Assembly: GCA_964429695.1 (NCBI GenBank)
Contig: CAYSCS010000031.1
Coordinates: forward strand, 1-9,811
From: CAYSCS01 sp964429695
GTDB lineage: Bacteria; Acidobacteriota; Aminicenantia; Aminicenantales; Aminicenantaceae
DNA length: 9,811 bases
Direction of reading: 5' to 3'
The position numbers and the translations under genes are program-made. The notes under the pieces are model-generated. The model did no database searches. It had not been told where the DNA came from and saw nothing but the letters and a program-made list of their open reading frames with translations. Positions 1-6,693 of this stretch are shown here, piece by piece (the first letter of the stretch is position 1; each line of letters opens with the position of its first letter).

Positions 1-33
1 GGTAACATTTTACGTGATTGAATGCGCAGCTTT

Positions 34-61
34 TTGAGTTGCGGCAAAGATGGCTTATAAT
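34..61 (+). promoter_or_regulatory. Putative sigma70-type promoter of the porin gene
   Basis: A perfect TATAAT box lies at 56-61, with TTGAGT at 34-39 as a -35 element (4 of 6 matches to TTGACA) and a 16-base spacer. It would start transcription near 68 and give a leader of about 55 bases before the porin ATG. The surroundings are AT-rich, so chance matches are possible. I saw no Pho-box-like direct repeat, so nothing here points to phosphate control. Confidence 0.4.
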
Positions 62-123
62 ATTGGAATTCGATATGAATTAAGATTTTTATTAATCATA
101 AATTTAAATTTAAAGGAAAAATC

Positions 124-1104
124 ATGAAGCGTGCTCTAAAAATTGCATCTTTCCTGATTTATTATCTTTTTTTTATGCCTAATTTTTCTCTTCATGCAGG
201 GGAAGAATCTGGGGCATCCTTCAAACCTTCCTTGAAGCTCAGCGGATACTCTCAAGTAGGTTATCTCAATCAAGCCCAGGGAATAGATGAATTCAAAATA
301 AGAAGAGCAAGACTGAGCCTGGGCGGGGAAATCTTAGAGAAAATAAATTATAAGATTCAAGTTGAAACAATCCAAAATCCCTCCCTTCTGGATGTCGAAG
401 TCAGTGTTATGTTTCTAAAAGAGGTGATACTCCGCTTTGGACAGTTTAAGGTTCCCTTCAGTCGTGAAAGCCTAACCTCGGGTTCGGACCTGGAGACGAT
501 TAACCGTTCTCAGGTAGTAGAGAATCTTTGTCCCGGAAGAGACTCAAGGAATAAAGGCAGGGATATTGGCATGGCTCTCACGGGTCATTTCTCTCGTCTT
601 GAATACTCATTAGGAATATTCAACGGCAACGGGATAAATAAGGCAGACGATAACAGTTCCAAAGATATCGCAGGAAGAGTTGTATTTTCTCCCTTTGAGT
701 CTTTTTCCCTGGGGATTGCCCACTACCAAGGAAAATACGGGCCTTCCTCTAGAGGAAATCAATTTGACAAAAAACGAACGGGAATGGAGCTATTTTTTTC
801 AAGAGATAAATTTTCTCTTAAAGGAGAATTTATTCTGGCGGAAGATGGGGAAATTCAAAAAAAGGGATGGTATCTGGAAGGCGGTTTTTATTTCCTGCCT
901 GAAAAATTTCAGGCAATTTTTAAATATGATTCCCTCGATTTGAATAAAGATATAGAAGGGGATCGAAAAGATGTGATTACCCTGGGGTTAAACTGGTTTC
1001 TAGCAAAGAAGACAAAGCTCCAAGTTAATTATGAATACCACAATAAGAACGCTTCGAGTCTTTCCAATAATGTCTTTATTGTCCAATTCCAAGCCGGCTT
1101 CTAA
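124..1104 (+). CDS. Outer-membrane porin, OprO/OprP (phosphate-selective porin) family
   Basis: A 326-residue beta-barrel porin that should let small, probably anionic, solutes diffuse across the outer membrane. Residues 1-25 form a signal peptide: a basic MKRALK start, a hydrophobic core, and a likely cleavage site after SLHA. The mature part begins with the typical Porin_O_P opening (LKLSGYSQVGY, then FKIRRARLSLGGEI and YKIQVE) and continues with LRFGQFKVPFSRE and an IFNGNG segment. Alternating polar and hydrophobic strands follow, and the chain ends in the aromatic FQAGF expected of a BAM substrate. It is shorter than OprP/OprO of Pseudomonas (about 410-440 residues), so loops are probably trimmed. 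The start is supported by AAAGGA at 112-117, six bases before the ATG. Phosphate or pyrophosphate specificity is only a family name here. No phosphate genes are nearby and the upstream context is cut off. Confidence 0.85.
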   Translation: MKRALKIASFLIYYLFFMPNFSLHAGEESGASFKPSLKLSGYSQVGYLNQAQGIDEFKIRRARLSLGGEILEKINYKIQVETIQNPSLLDVEVSVMFLKEVILRFGQFKVPFSRESLTSGSDLETINRSQVVENLCPGRDSRNKGRDIGMALTGHFSRLEYSLGIFNGNGINKADDNSSKDIAGRVVFSPFESFSLGIAHYQGKYGPSSRGNQFDKKRTGMELFFSRDKFSLKGEFILAEDGEIQKKGWYLEGGFYFLPEKFQAIFKYDSLDLNKDIEGDRKDVITLGLNWFLAKKTKLQVNYEYHNKNASSLSNNVFIVQFQAGF

Positions 1105-1248
1105 GATGAAAACTCGATGAAGAGGGTTTACTTGAGAAAGCTTGAAGATAAATCTAATTGAATTCAGAAGAGCTTTAAAAAAGATTAAAAAGAAATCTTA
1201 AAAGAGGAAAGAAAGCCTAATTTTCCCTTTACATAGAATTGGCTAAGC

Positions 1249-1282
1249 ATCTTGCTTAAAGACCCCCGCTCCTTCGCAAGAT
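1249..1282. repeat. Inverted repeat, 7-bp arms
   Basis: ATCTTGC at 1249-1255 and GCAAGAT at 1276-1282 are perfect reverse complements separated by 20 bases. They could form a stem in the porin 3' region or in the nitroreductase leader. There is no U-tract after it, so a terminator role is not supported. Confidence 0.35.
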
Positions 1283-1350
1283 AAAATCCAGAAAATAATC
1301 CTGAAAAGAGTAAACTCTGAAGCGAGCAACTGGTGCAGGAGCAGGGACTT

Positions 1351-1382
1351 CCATAGATAGCTATTTATTACTAAATCTATGG
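1351..1382. repeat. Inverted repeat, 8-bp arms
   Basis: CCATAGAT at 1351-1358 and ATCTATGG at 1375-1382 are perfect reverse complements with a 16-base AT-rich loop. This is the longest-armed hairpin in the porin-nitroreductase gap. It could be a regulator site or a weak RNA hairpin, and nothing shows which. Confidence 0.4.
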
Positions 1383-1640
1383 TAATAGTAAATATAAATT
1401 GAACCTCAATTTATTTATTTGAAGAAACTAAGTTATCTAATGATCCAGCAGGCAATCAAAACCATTTGGGTTAATCCTTGAAAAAAAATGCGTAGTGTAT
1501 GTTTTTTCTTAGAGGGAATTATCTTCAGAGAGCGCTCTTTTCTAATCAATCTCATCTCCTCTCTTCAACTCTTTCCATTAGGATCAATCCTCTTCTTGAC
1601 TTCAACCCCCTCATTTTTTTATGGTAGAAAATGAGCTGAA

Positions 1641-1645
1641 AGGAG
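1641..1645 (+). promoter_or_regulatory. Shine-Dalgarno site deciding the nitroreductase start
   Basis: AAAGGAGA centred on GGAG at 1642-1645 lies eight bases before the ATG at 1654. The upstream in-frame ATG at 1621 is preceded by a C/T-rich stretch with no ribosome-binding signal. The hydrophobic signal segment also begins directly after the 1654 start. Both points favour 1654 over 1621. Confidence 0.75.
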
Positions 1646-1653
1646 ATGAATTC

Positions 1654-2319
1654 ATGGTTAAAAACGCCTTCTTTTTCTTTATCATGATTTCATTCGCTCT
1701 CACTCTATCCCTTCCCTTTGTAAAAGAACAAGAATCTCAACCTGCAGAAGAGATAAAACTTCCCGCGCCTGAAATCGAGACAGGAATCCCCTTGATGCAG
1801 GCCCTGAAAAAAAGGGGCTCTTCTAGAGAATTCAGCAAGGAAAAGCTCCCCCTTCAGGTTCTCTCCAACCTTCTATGGGCTGCAAATGGAGTAAACCGTC
1901 CAGATTCGCAAAAACGAACCGCACCTTCAGCCATGAACTGCCAGAATATCGATATCTACCTAGCCATGGAGGACGGCCTTTACCTCTACGCTCCGCTTGA
2001 GCATAATTTGAAGCTCATTCTCAAGGAAGATATAAGAGGTTCTACCGGAAATCAAGATTTTGTCAAGGACGCTCCGCTTAACATAATCTATGTGGCAGAC
2101 CTCTCAAAAATGACAAGAGGGACTGATGAAGAAAAATCCATCTATTCTGCAGCCCATACAGGATTCATAAGCCAGAACGTCTACCTTTTCTGCGCTTCAG
2201 AAGGGCTGGCGACCGTCATCCGCGGTTTGATTGATCGCGATGCCCTCCACAAGCTGTTAAAGCTAAGGCCCGACCAAAGAGTCGTCTTTGCCCAGACTGT
2301 AGGTTATCCAAAAAAATAA
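1654..2319 (+). CDS. SagB/ThcOx-type nitroreductase-family protein with N-terminal signal segment
   Basis: A 221-residue FMN-dependent nitroreductase-fold protein. Residues 1-21 form a hydrophobic signal or anchor segment (NAFFFFIMISFALTLSLPF) without an obvious A-x-A cleavage site, followed by a short acidic linker. The enzyme domain covers about residues 42-221. It opens with IPLMQALKKRGSSREFS, whose basic and Ser/Arg residues match the FMN-phosphate-binding start of the family. Then come the LLWAANGVNRPD segment, TAPSAMN (the SagB-type PSA motif), GLYLYAPLEHNL, the helix TGFISQNVYLFCASEGLATV and the closing QTVGYPK. Family members with this layout are common in anaerobic Bacteroidota and related phyla, and their substrates are mostly unknown. 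No thiazole/oxazole peptide cluster (SagC, SagD or precursor) is next to it, so peptide dehydrogenation is not supported. It appears monocistronic, with no clear terminator after the stop. Confidence 0.85.
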   Translation: MVKNAFFFFIMISFALTLSLPFVKEQESQPAEEIKLPAPEIETGIPLMQALKKRGSSREFSKEKLPLQVLSNLLWAANGVNRPDSQKRTAPSAMNCQNIDIYLAMEDGLYLYAPLEHNLKLILKEDIRGSTGNQDFVKDAPLNIIYVADLSKMTRGTDEEKSIYSAAHTGFISQNVYLFCASEGLATVIRGLIDRDALHKLLKLRPDQRVVFAQTVGYPKK

Positions 2320-2746
2320 AAGACCACAAAAGTAGGGAAAAATCTTGGCTTAAACTGAGGGATAATTACCCAACAAATAGGGCGCAGGGTTTGAAGACGA
2401 GGGGAGAGCTCAATCTTCTCTGTCTAAAGGTAAAAATAGCGTAAAGAATTGGGAATGAGGAGTGCTAAAGGCTGGGACTCATGGTTGAGGAAGAGAAGGG
2501 AAAGAGGAGGAGCAAGAGTCACAAAAAATCCCAGTAAGTAGAAAAATTAAAGTTGGAATTTCTTTTTCAGGTCTTTAAGCTAGGAGTGGAGCATGATTTT
2601 CATTTTCTCCTTAAACCATCTCTAAAGAAATAAACCATGACAAAGTAAGATACCAAGGAGAAAAAATTTTTTTGCGCGCTGAAAACTACTCGGAAGCTAG
2701 AGAGGTTATAAAAAAGTCTATAGATAATAAAGAGCTTCTTGGGCAA

Positions 2747-2791
2747 AGAGAAAAACCATGAAAAATAATCGAGAGAAGCCTTCAAGACCAT
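2747..2791 (-). repeat. Copy A of a degenerate intergenic repeat
   Basis: On the minus strand this block reads ATGGTC, TTGAAGGCTTC, then TTATTTTTCATGG and TTTTTCTCT. It resembles 7349-7392: aligned by eye, the 31 bases after the shared plus-strand ATG agree at about 23 positions. The minus-strand peptides are also alike at first (MVLKASLDYFS against MVLQASVSYFS). Both copies lie in gene-free gaps in the same orientation. The similarity is modest and AT-rich, so chance is not excluded. Confidence 0.35.
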
Positions 2792-3120
2792 AAAGAATCA
2801 TCGCTAGGCAAGTTAAGGGAACTCTCGCTTCCCCTCGATAAACATAAATTCAAAATCTTTGGTGAGGGTATTATGGCTCATTTTGCGCTTTAAGTAGGGA
2901 TAGGTTAAGAGAACAAATTTCCTCCCTAAAAATCAACATGCCATTGACCCGTTATCTCACATTTTTCACTTCTAAAGACTTTGGATAATAATTAGCCACT
3001 AGGAAAAGATATAAGGCTAGAAATAAAAGCAAGGGATCAAGTGTTAAAAAAGATGGTCTCTTATTATAAACGAAGAAGGAACAAGATTTCGTTTATAGAT
3101 AGAGCTTCTCATGAAACACC

Positions 3121-3157
3121 AAGGAGGTAGGCCTCAAGAGGCTCCGGAGCATCTCCT
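3121..3157. repeat. Nested inverted repeats
   Basis: AGGAG at 3122-3126 can pair with CTCCT at 3153-3157. Inside lie GCCT-CAAG-AGGC (3131-3142), a four-base-pair stem with a tetraloop, and the perfect palindrome GCTCCGGAGC (3141-3150), which overlap and so compete. It is more GC-rich than the surrounding gap. It could be a folded RNA or a fossil repeat, and no function is evident. Confidence 0.3.
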
Positions 3158-3193
3158 ATCGCCCTTGAGTGGACTCTCGCACCCCCCTCTTTT

Positions 3194-3219
3194 ATGATTT
3201 AGAATTATGATTTAGAATT
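3194..3219. repeat. Perfect 13-bp tandem duplication
   Basis: The unit ATGATTTAGAATT occurs twice back to back (3194-3206 and 3207-3219). There are only two copies, in a gene-free gap, so this looks like a slippage product. Copy number might vary between strains. Confidence 0.8.
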
Positions 3220-3468
3220 TAGAAAGAGCCTTCGAGGCAGCTAAAAGATTAATTGAATTTTCCTCGAAGAAGTGAGGCAATTGGTTGCACCACGTTTTTT
3301 TATCGCTGCCTGGAAATTATTCACAGGTTCTTAAAGCCTTTGTCCCAGCTCTAGAGCCAGCTTCCCCGAAGTCAATTAAAAAATCATTGAGAGTTTACAG
3401 AAAATGATTTTGAAAAAAACTCACTCCCCCTAGGCCTTTTACCCTTCTCAAAATCAAAATAGAGCCTT

Positions 3469-3510
3469 AAAAATAAAGTGGATCCACCCTTCCTGAGCTA
3501 GCCCTCCACT
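3469..3510 (-). terminator. Possible Rho-independent terminator of the TonB-receptor gene
   Basis: On the minus strand, immediately after the receptor stop codon, AGTGGA (3510-3505) and TCCACT (3482-3477) form a perfect 6-bp stem, followed by TTATTTTT (3476-3469). The 22-base loop is long and the stem is short, so termination may be weak. The position and the T-run make it the best candidate in this gap. Confidence 0.35.
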
Positions 3511-5940
3511 TCAAAAGCTGGTGCGCATCGCAAGCACGAAGTTGCGGCAGGGACCGGAAATTCCCGAGCTATAAGGCCTGTAGCGCCTGTCAGTAATATT
3601 CTCAACTCCTGCTGTGAGGCTTACCTGAGACGATAAACGATACATGACCTTAAAGTTCAGGGTATACCAGCCTGGAGCATAGGTCCGACCTTGATCGTCT
3701 AAGGCGTAGATTTCGGTTTTTCCTTTTTCTTCTTCCGGCATATCCTTATGCTTCTTTCCTTTCTGATAAATGAGCGCCAGCTCTAAGTTTAATCGTTCAC
3801 TCGAATAGAGCAAACGGGTCTGTCCGAACAAGGGAGGTGCATGCCGTGAGGGACTTCTTGAGCCATCATCAAGCTCTTCCTCGCCTTTCTGATAATTTAA
3901 ATCAGAAATCAAATCGAAACTGGCGGGAAGCTTCGCTTCTACGCCAATTTGAACCCCATGCACATTAGCCACAGCCGCATTCTGGATAGCCTGCACCCGG
4001 CTCAAAACGCCTTCATACATGATATATTCAAGACCATTGAGGGTATAATCGCGGCGCACCAGGGCATTTTGAAGTGAGGTGTAATAGGCACTGAGATCGA
4101 TCTTCATAAAATCTCCAAAGACCTTGGTCAAATTTAAATCAGCACTATATGCATATTCGGCCTCTAGGTCCGGATTCGGGACAGTCACTTTGCCCGGCTC
4201 AGAGTCAAACACCTTTCCCATATCATCCACATTGGGCGCCCTAAAAGCAGTGGCTAAATTCGCTGTAAAAAGCCAAGAGGTGGAGGGCTCAAAGACGACT
4301 CCAATGCTTCCAGTAAGCGCTCCTTGGTCAAGGTAGGCTGAGGTAAAGGGAAAAGGATAGAAGGTGGTATCAAATTTGGCGTCAATGATGAAGCGGCTAT
4401 AGCGAAAGCCTGCCTGAAGCAGGAATTTCTCTGAAAAACGTCGGTGACCCATAAGGTAAAACCCGCCTGCCTTCCATTTAGATTGGGGATAGCGGGAAGG
4501 ACCTGGATAACGTATCTGGGTTACAATATTTTCATCGATGCCCGTGGAGGTGACGTAGTTGAACACATATTCTACTCCATAAAAAAGAGTACTCTTTAGA
4601 CCAATCGATTTTAGCCCGTCAAGGTTAAGAGAATAGGCCTCCACCTCTTCAATGCGATTGTGTCTTTCAGAACTATTCAGCTCCCGGTCAATGCGGCTTT
4701 CTTCGAAGTGCTGTTGAGCCAAACGAAATGAGAACTTATCATAAATTGCTTTTGCATCTTCATGGGTGAGCTGGAAACTATTCATCATCCATTTTTGTGG
4801 TCCATATTCCCACTCAGCGTATCTCGGTAAACCTTTTCTGAGACGGGCATGGCGGTCATAACGACCATAAGGCGAGGTTTCGGAGTAATGAAAACTATAT
4901 TGAAAATCCCACTTTGAATTGGGCTGGAAGCGAATTTTTTGCATCAGGTTCATCTGGGAATAGGCCGAAGGAATCTGGAGCTGAGGGTCTTCCTGAACTA
5001 TGACTCGGTCACTGCCGTCAATTCGTTGCACGTAGAAGGGTTTGAGATATTCATCAGGACCGTGGCTCCCCTGGCGTAAATGGTCAAAATCAAAGTAGCT
5101 GATGCTCGAAACAAGAGCCCATTTTCTCCAGCCCAAATTGACGTCAAAATGCCCAGTTTTTTCTTCGTTGGCGGAAGAAAAGCGAACAACTGCCTGACCG
5201 GTGACTAGTGGTTCTTCTCTCAACGAAAATTTTGGAGTTATAGTCTGAAAGCACATTACCCCGCCTATGGCATCGCTGCCGTAGACGAGAGAACCTGGCC
5301 CAAAAAAAACTTCAGAGCTCTCGAAAGTAAAAGGGTCAAGAGAAATGACCTGCTGAATATTACCTCCCCGGAAAATGGCATTATTCATTCTGACACCATC
5401 GACACTATACAGAAGGCGGTTGGTGGCAAAACCCCGGAACATCGGGCTTCCTCCAGCCTGCTGGCTCTTTTGGATAAAGACTTTTCCTGAAATACCCAAA
5501 AGGTCTGCCGCTGTCTGCGGGTTTTCTAAAGTCACCTGCAAGGGCGAGATGGTGAAAATCCTGATGGGAATTTCATCTGAAGTCTGCCGCCAACGCGAGG
5601 CAGACACCACAATTTCATGAACTTCAAAAGGAGCTGGGGCAAGAAGGACCTCAAAGCCAAGCTTTTCTAATTCAGCATAACTCAGAACTATAGATACATA
5701 GCCGAGCCGGCTGATGGTTATTTCGGAGACTCCTCTAAAGTCTGAAACATCAGCCAGCCCCTTCTCATTAGTGCTGACTGAAGCTTTGGGGACCTCACTT
5801 TTAATCTGAGCAAAGGGAACCGGCTCTCCAGTTTTCTGGTCTTTAACCTTAATGATTTGGGCTAAAGAGGCCGAGGTTAAAATTGAAATTAAGCCAATAC
5901 TCATTATTATTTTTACTTTATTGCCCTTATTAATCGTCAT
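3511..5940 (-). CDS. TonB-dependent outer-membrane receptor with N-terminal carboxypeptidase-like regulatory domain
   Basis: An 809-residue active-transport receptor using TonB-ExbBD energy. Residues 1-27 are a signal peptide (likely cut after ASLA). Residues about 28-105 form a CarboxypepD_reg-like beta-sandwich (GEPVPFAQIKS, VSTNEKGLADV, ISRLGYVS). A TonB-box-like HEIVVSAS stretch follows, near residue 108. The plug (about 115-235) has the signatures PMFRGFATNRLLYSVDGVRMN, EVFFGPGSLVYGSDAIGG and then CFQT. The barrel runs from about 240 to the terminal phenylalanine of RTSF. FRAPNVDD (566-573) and NPDL (589-592) match the FRAP/NPNL pair of haem/haemoglobin-type receptors, but no histidine lies between them, so haem is only a guess. 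Cobalamin or iron chelates remain possible. The chosen ATG has GGAGG four bases upstream. A GTG at 5970 would add ten residues before the signal peptide. A small membrane-protein gene lies 130 bases upstream on the same strand. Confidence 0.92.
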   Translation of the reverse strand: MTINKGNKVKIIMSIGLISILTSASLAQIIKVKDQKTGEPVPFAQIKSEVPKASVSTNEKGLADVSDFRGVSEITISRLGYVSIVLSYAELEKLGFEVLLAPAPFEVHEIVVSASRWRQTSDEIPIRIFTISPLQVTLENPQTAADLLGISGKVFIQKSQQAGGSPMFRGFATNRLLYSVDGVRMNNAIFRGGNIQQVISLDPFTFESSEVFFGPGSLVYGSDAIGGVMCFQTITPKFSLREEPLVTGQAVVRFSSANEEKTGHFDVNLGWRKWALVSSISYFDFDHLRQGSHGPDEYLKPFYVQRIDGSDRVIVQEDPQLQIPSAYSQMNLMQKIRFQPNSKWDFQYSFHYSETSPYGRYDRHARLRKGLPRYAEWEYGPQKWMMNSFQLTHEDAKAIYDKFSFRLAQQHFEESRIDRELNSSERHNRIEEVEAYSLNLDGLKSIGLKSTLFYGVEYVFNYVTSTGIDENIVTQIRYPGPSRYPQSKWKAGGFYLMGHRRFSEKFLLQAGFRYSRFIIDAKFDTTFYPFPFTSAYLDQGALTGSIGVVFEPSTSWLFTANLATAFRAPNVDDMGKVFDSEPGKVTVPNPDLEAEYAYSADLNLTKVFGDFMKIDLSAYYTSLQNALVRRDYTLNGLEYIMYEGVLSRVQAIQNAAVANVHGVQIGVEAKLPASFDLISDLNYQKGEEELDDGSRSPSRHAPPLFGQTRLLYSSERLNLELALIYQKGKKHKDMPEEEKGKTEIYALDDQGRTYAPGWYTLNFKVMYRLSSQVSLTAGVENITDRRYRPYSSGISGPCRNFVLAMRTSF

Positions 5941-5944
5941 CTTT

Positions 5945-5949
5945 CCTCC
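5945..5949 (-). promoter_or_regulatory. Shine-Dalgarno site deciding the TonB-receptor start
   Basis: GGAGG on the minus strand ends four bases before the ATG at 5940. The spacing is a little short, but the match is strong. The alternative GTG at 5970 has only a weak AGAAAGAG directly before it and would put charged residues ahead of the signal peptide. Confidence 0.7.
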
Positions 5950-6001
5950 GCTTCTAAAGAGGTTATCCACCTCTTTCTAATTTTCCTAAGGTTTTTCAAC
6001 C

Positions 6002-6051
6002 CTCTTGATAAGAATGCCAACCAGTATCCAGTGCAAGAGAAGATTAACTGG
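6002..6051 (-). repeat. Overlapping inverted repeats in the receptor upstream gap
   Basis: CTCTTG (6002-6007) and CAAGAG (6034-6039) form a perfect 6-bp inverted repeat. CCAGT occurs twice (6021-6025 and 6028-6032), and both copies can pair with ACTGG (6047-6051). The two pairings exclude each other. They lie in the 130 bases between the small membrane-protein gene and the receptor, where a folded mRNA could affect expression. No known riboswitch consensus, including the cobalamin box, was recognised. Confidence 0.3.
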
Positions 6052-6070
6052 AAACCTGACTCTCCCTCGC

Positions 6071-6658
6071 TTAAAATTTCATGCTAATCAACGAGCGAGG
6101 AGGAGGGGTGGGATGTTGAAGGGTAAAGAAATAGTTGACTTTAAAGAGCGAAATATTAAGATTTGAGAATAAATAAGGAGCGGAAAAAACTAAATCGGGA
6201 GAAAGAAAAAATAACCAAATTTTGGCAGTCGAGGTTGACCCTTGCTGCCAGGTAAATGACTTGCCTCTATATTTAAGAGAGCTAAAAACAACCTCTTTAA
6301 TTTCTCTCTCCAGCTCGGTTTCTTCCCTGTCAGGCAAACACCAGAATAAAACCTTATCGTTTTCGATGGTCGAATCAACAACATCATATAATTCATGGTT
6401 AAATTCAAACTCCCGGATAGTTCTCCATTTCAATTTCTCCCTAACCTCTTCCAGGGTGAATTCAAGAAGGAGAAGAATCTCTCTCTCTAGGCCACGATTA
6501 ATCTCTTCTGTTACTTCTCTTCTAACCCTCTCTTGGCGATATTTTAAAAAAAAGAATTTGAAGAGGTCGGCGTCTAATATAAGGAAAAAAGAAATCAAGA
6601 GGAGGAAAAGATAAAATAAGAAAAATAAACTGGACGACCCCTTTTTCTTGATCTTCAT
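6071..6658 (-). CDS. Conserved hypothetical one-transmembrane protein upstream of the TonB receptor
   Basis: A 195-residue protein of unknown function. It has a basic start (MKIKKKG), one transmembrane helix (about 11-29), a charged amphipathic segment (about 39-62, RREVTEEINRGLERE), and a compact domain with REFEFNHELYDVVDSTIENDKVLFWCLPDREETEL (about 82-116). The tail contains HPTPPPRS. From memory, this order matches a small family in Bacteroidota-like genomes: an anchor, a KREIKxxL-type helix, a 'KEFxYxGxMYDVV' motif, a 'YYYCxxDxKExxL' motif and a proline-rich end. That family has no assigned function. The ATG at 6658 has AAAGG five bases upstream. A TTG at 6721 would add 21 residues and is less likely. 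It lies 130 bases before the receptor on the same strand with no terminator between, so co-transcription and an accessory role in receptor function or metal handling are reasonable but unproven. Confidence 0.75.
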   Translation of the reverse strand: MKIKKKGSSSLFFLFYLFLLLISFFLILDADLFKFFFLKYRQERVRREVTEEINRGLEREILLLLEFTLEEVREKLKWRTIREFEFNHELYDVVDSTIENDKVLFWCLPDREETELEREIKEVVFSSLKYRGKSFTWQQGSTSTAKIWLFFLSPDLVFSAPYLFSNLNISLFKVNYFFTLQHPTPPPRSLISMKF

Positions 6659-6693
6659 CAAAGCCTTTCCGGTCACCGCTCCAAGATAATAAT

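Larger units (their letters stand above)
1105..1653. other. Intergenic region between porin and nitroreductase genes
   Basis: About 550 bases without a convincing gene. Three short perfect inverted repeats are visible: AAGATT/AATCTT at 1181-1199, ATCTTGC/GCAAGAT at 1249-1282 and CCATAGAT/ATCTATGG at 1351-1382. None is followed by a clear T-run, so none is a standard terminator for the porin. A TTGAAA at 1478-1483 could be part of a promoter for the nitroreductase, but no good -10 sits at the right distance. No tRNA or known riboswitch core was recognised. Confidence 0.5.
2320..3510. other. Long convergent intergenic region without a recognisable gene
   Basis: About 1.2 kb lies between the converging nitroreductase and TonB-receptor genes. 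Short open frames here lack ribosome-binding sites and recognisable motifs. The best one, 63 codons on the minus strand at 2600-2791, is hydrophobic and has no Shine-Dalgarno site. The stretch holds a degenerate repeat at 2747-2791, a 13-bp tandem duplication at 3194-3219, palindromes near 3141 and a possible receptor terminator at 3469-3510. It may be decayed coding sequence, but I cannot name an ancestor. Confidence 0.5.

Noticed and set aside
1..123. Pho box suggesting a phosphate-regulated porin
   Set aside because: No CTGTCAT-like direct repeats are visible, only a plain -35/-10 pair.
1654..2319. SagB in a thiazole/oxazole-modified peptide cluster
   Set aside because: No cyclodehydratase, precursor peptide or transporter gene is in the window.
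2600..2791. 63-codon hydrophobic minus-strand open frame
   Set aside because: It has no Shine-Dalgarno site and no recognisable motif, and its start overlaps the degenerate repeat whose other copy is interrupted by a stop.
3121..3127. AAGGAGG resembling a ribosome-binding site
   Set aside because: No start codon with a following open frame lies at a suitable distance.
2320..3510. CRISPR array, tRNA or rRNA in the large gaps
   Set aside because: No regularly spaced repeats, no T-loop-like GGTTCGA motif and no rRNA-like conserved stretch were seen.
5941..6070. Cobalamin or other riboswitch upstream of the TonB receptor
   Set aside because: The 130-base gap is shorter than a full cobalamin riboswitch and lacks a recognisable B12-box core.
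6113..6166. 17-codon plus-strand mini-frame preceded by GGAGGAGGGG
   Set aside because: The purine run is simply the complement of the Pro/Arg codons (HPTPPPRS) at the end of the minus-strand gene.
6222..6614. Plus-strand 130-codon open frame opposite the small membrane protein
   Set aside because: It is antisense to a gene with a clear anchor, ribosome-binding site and family-like motifs. The frame itself is low-complexity, rich in Ser/Leu and Lys/Arg.
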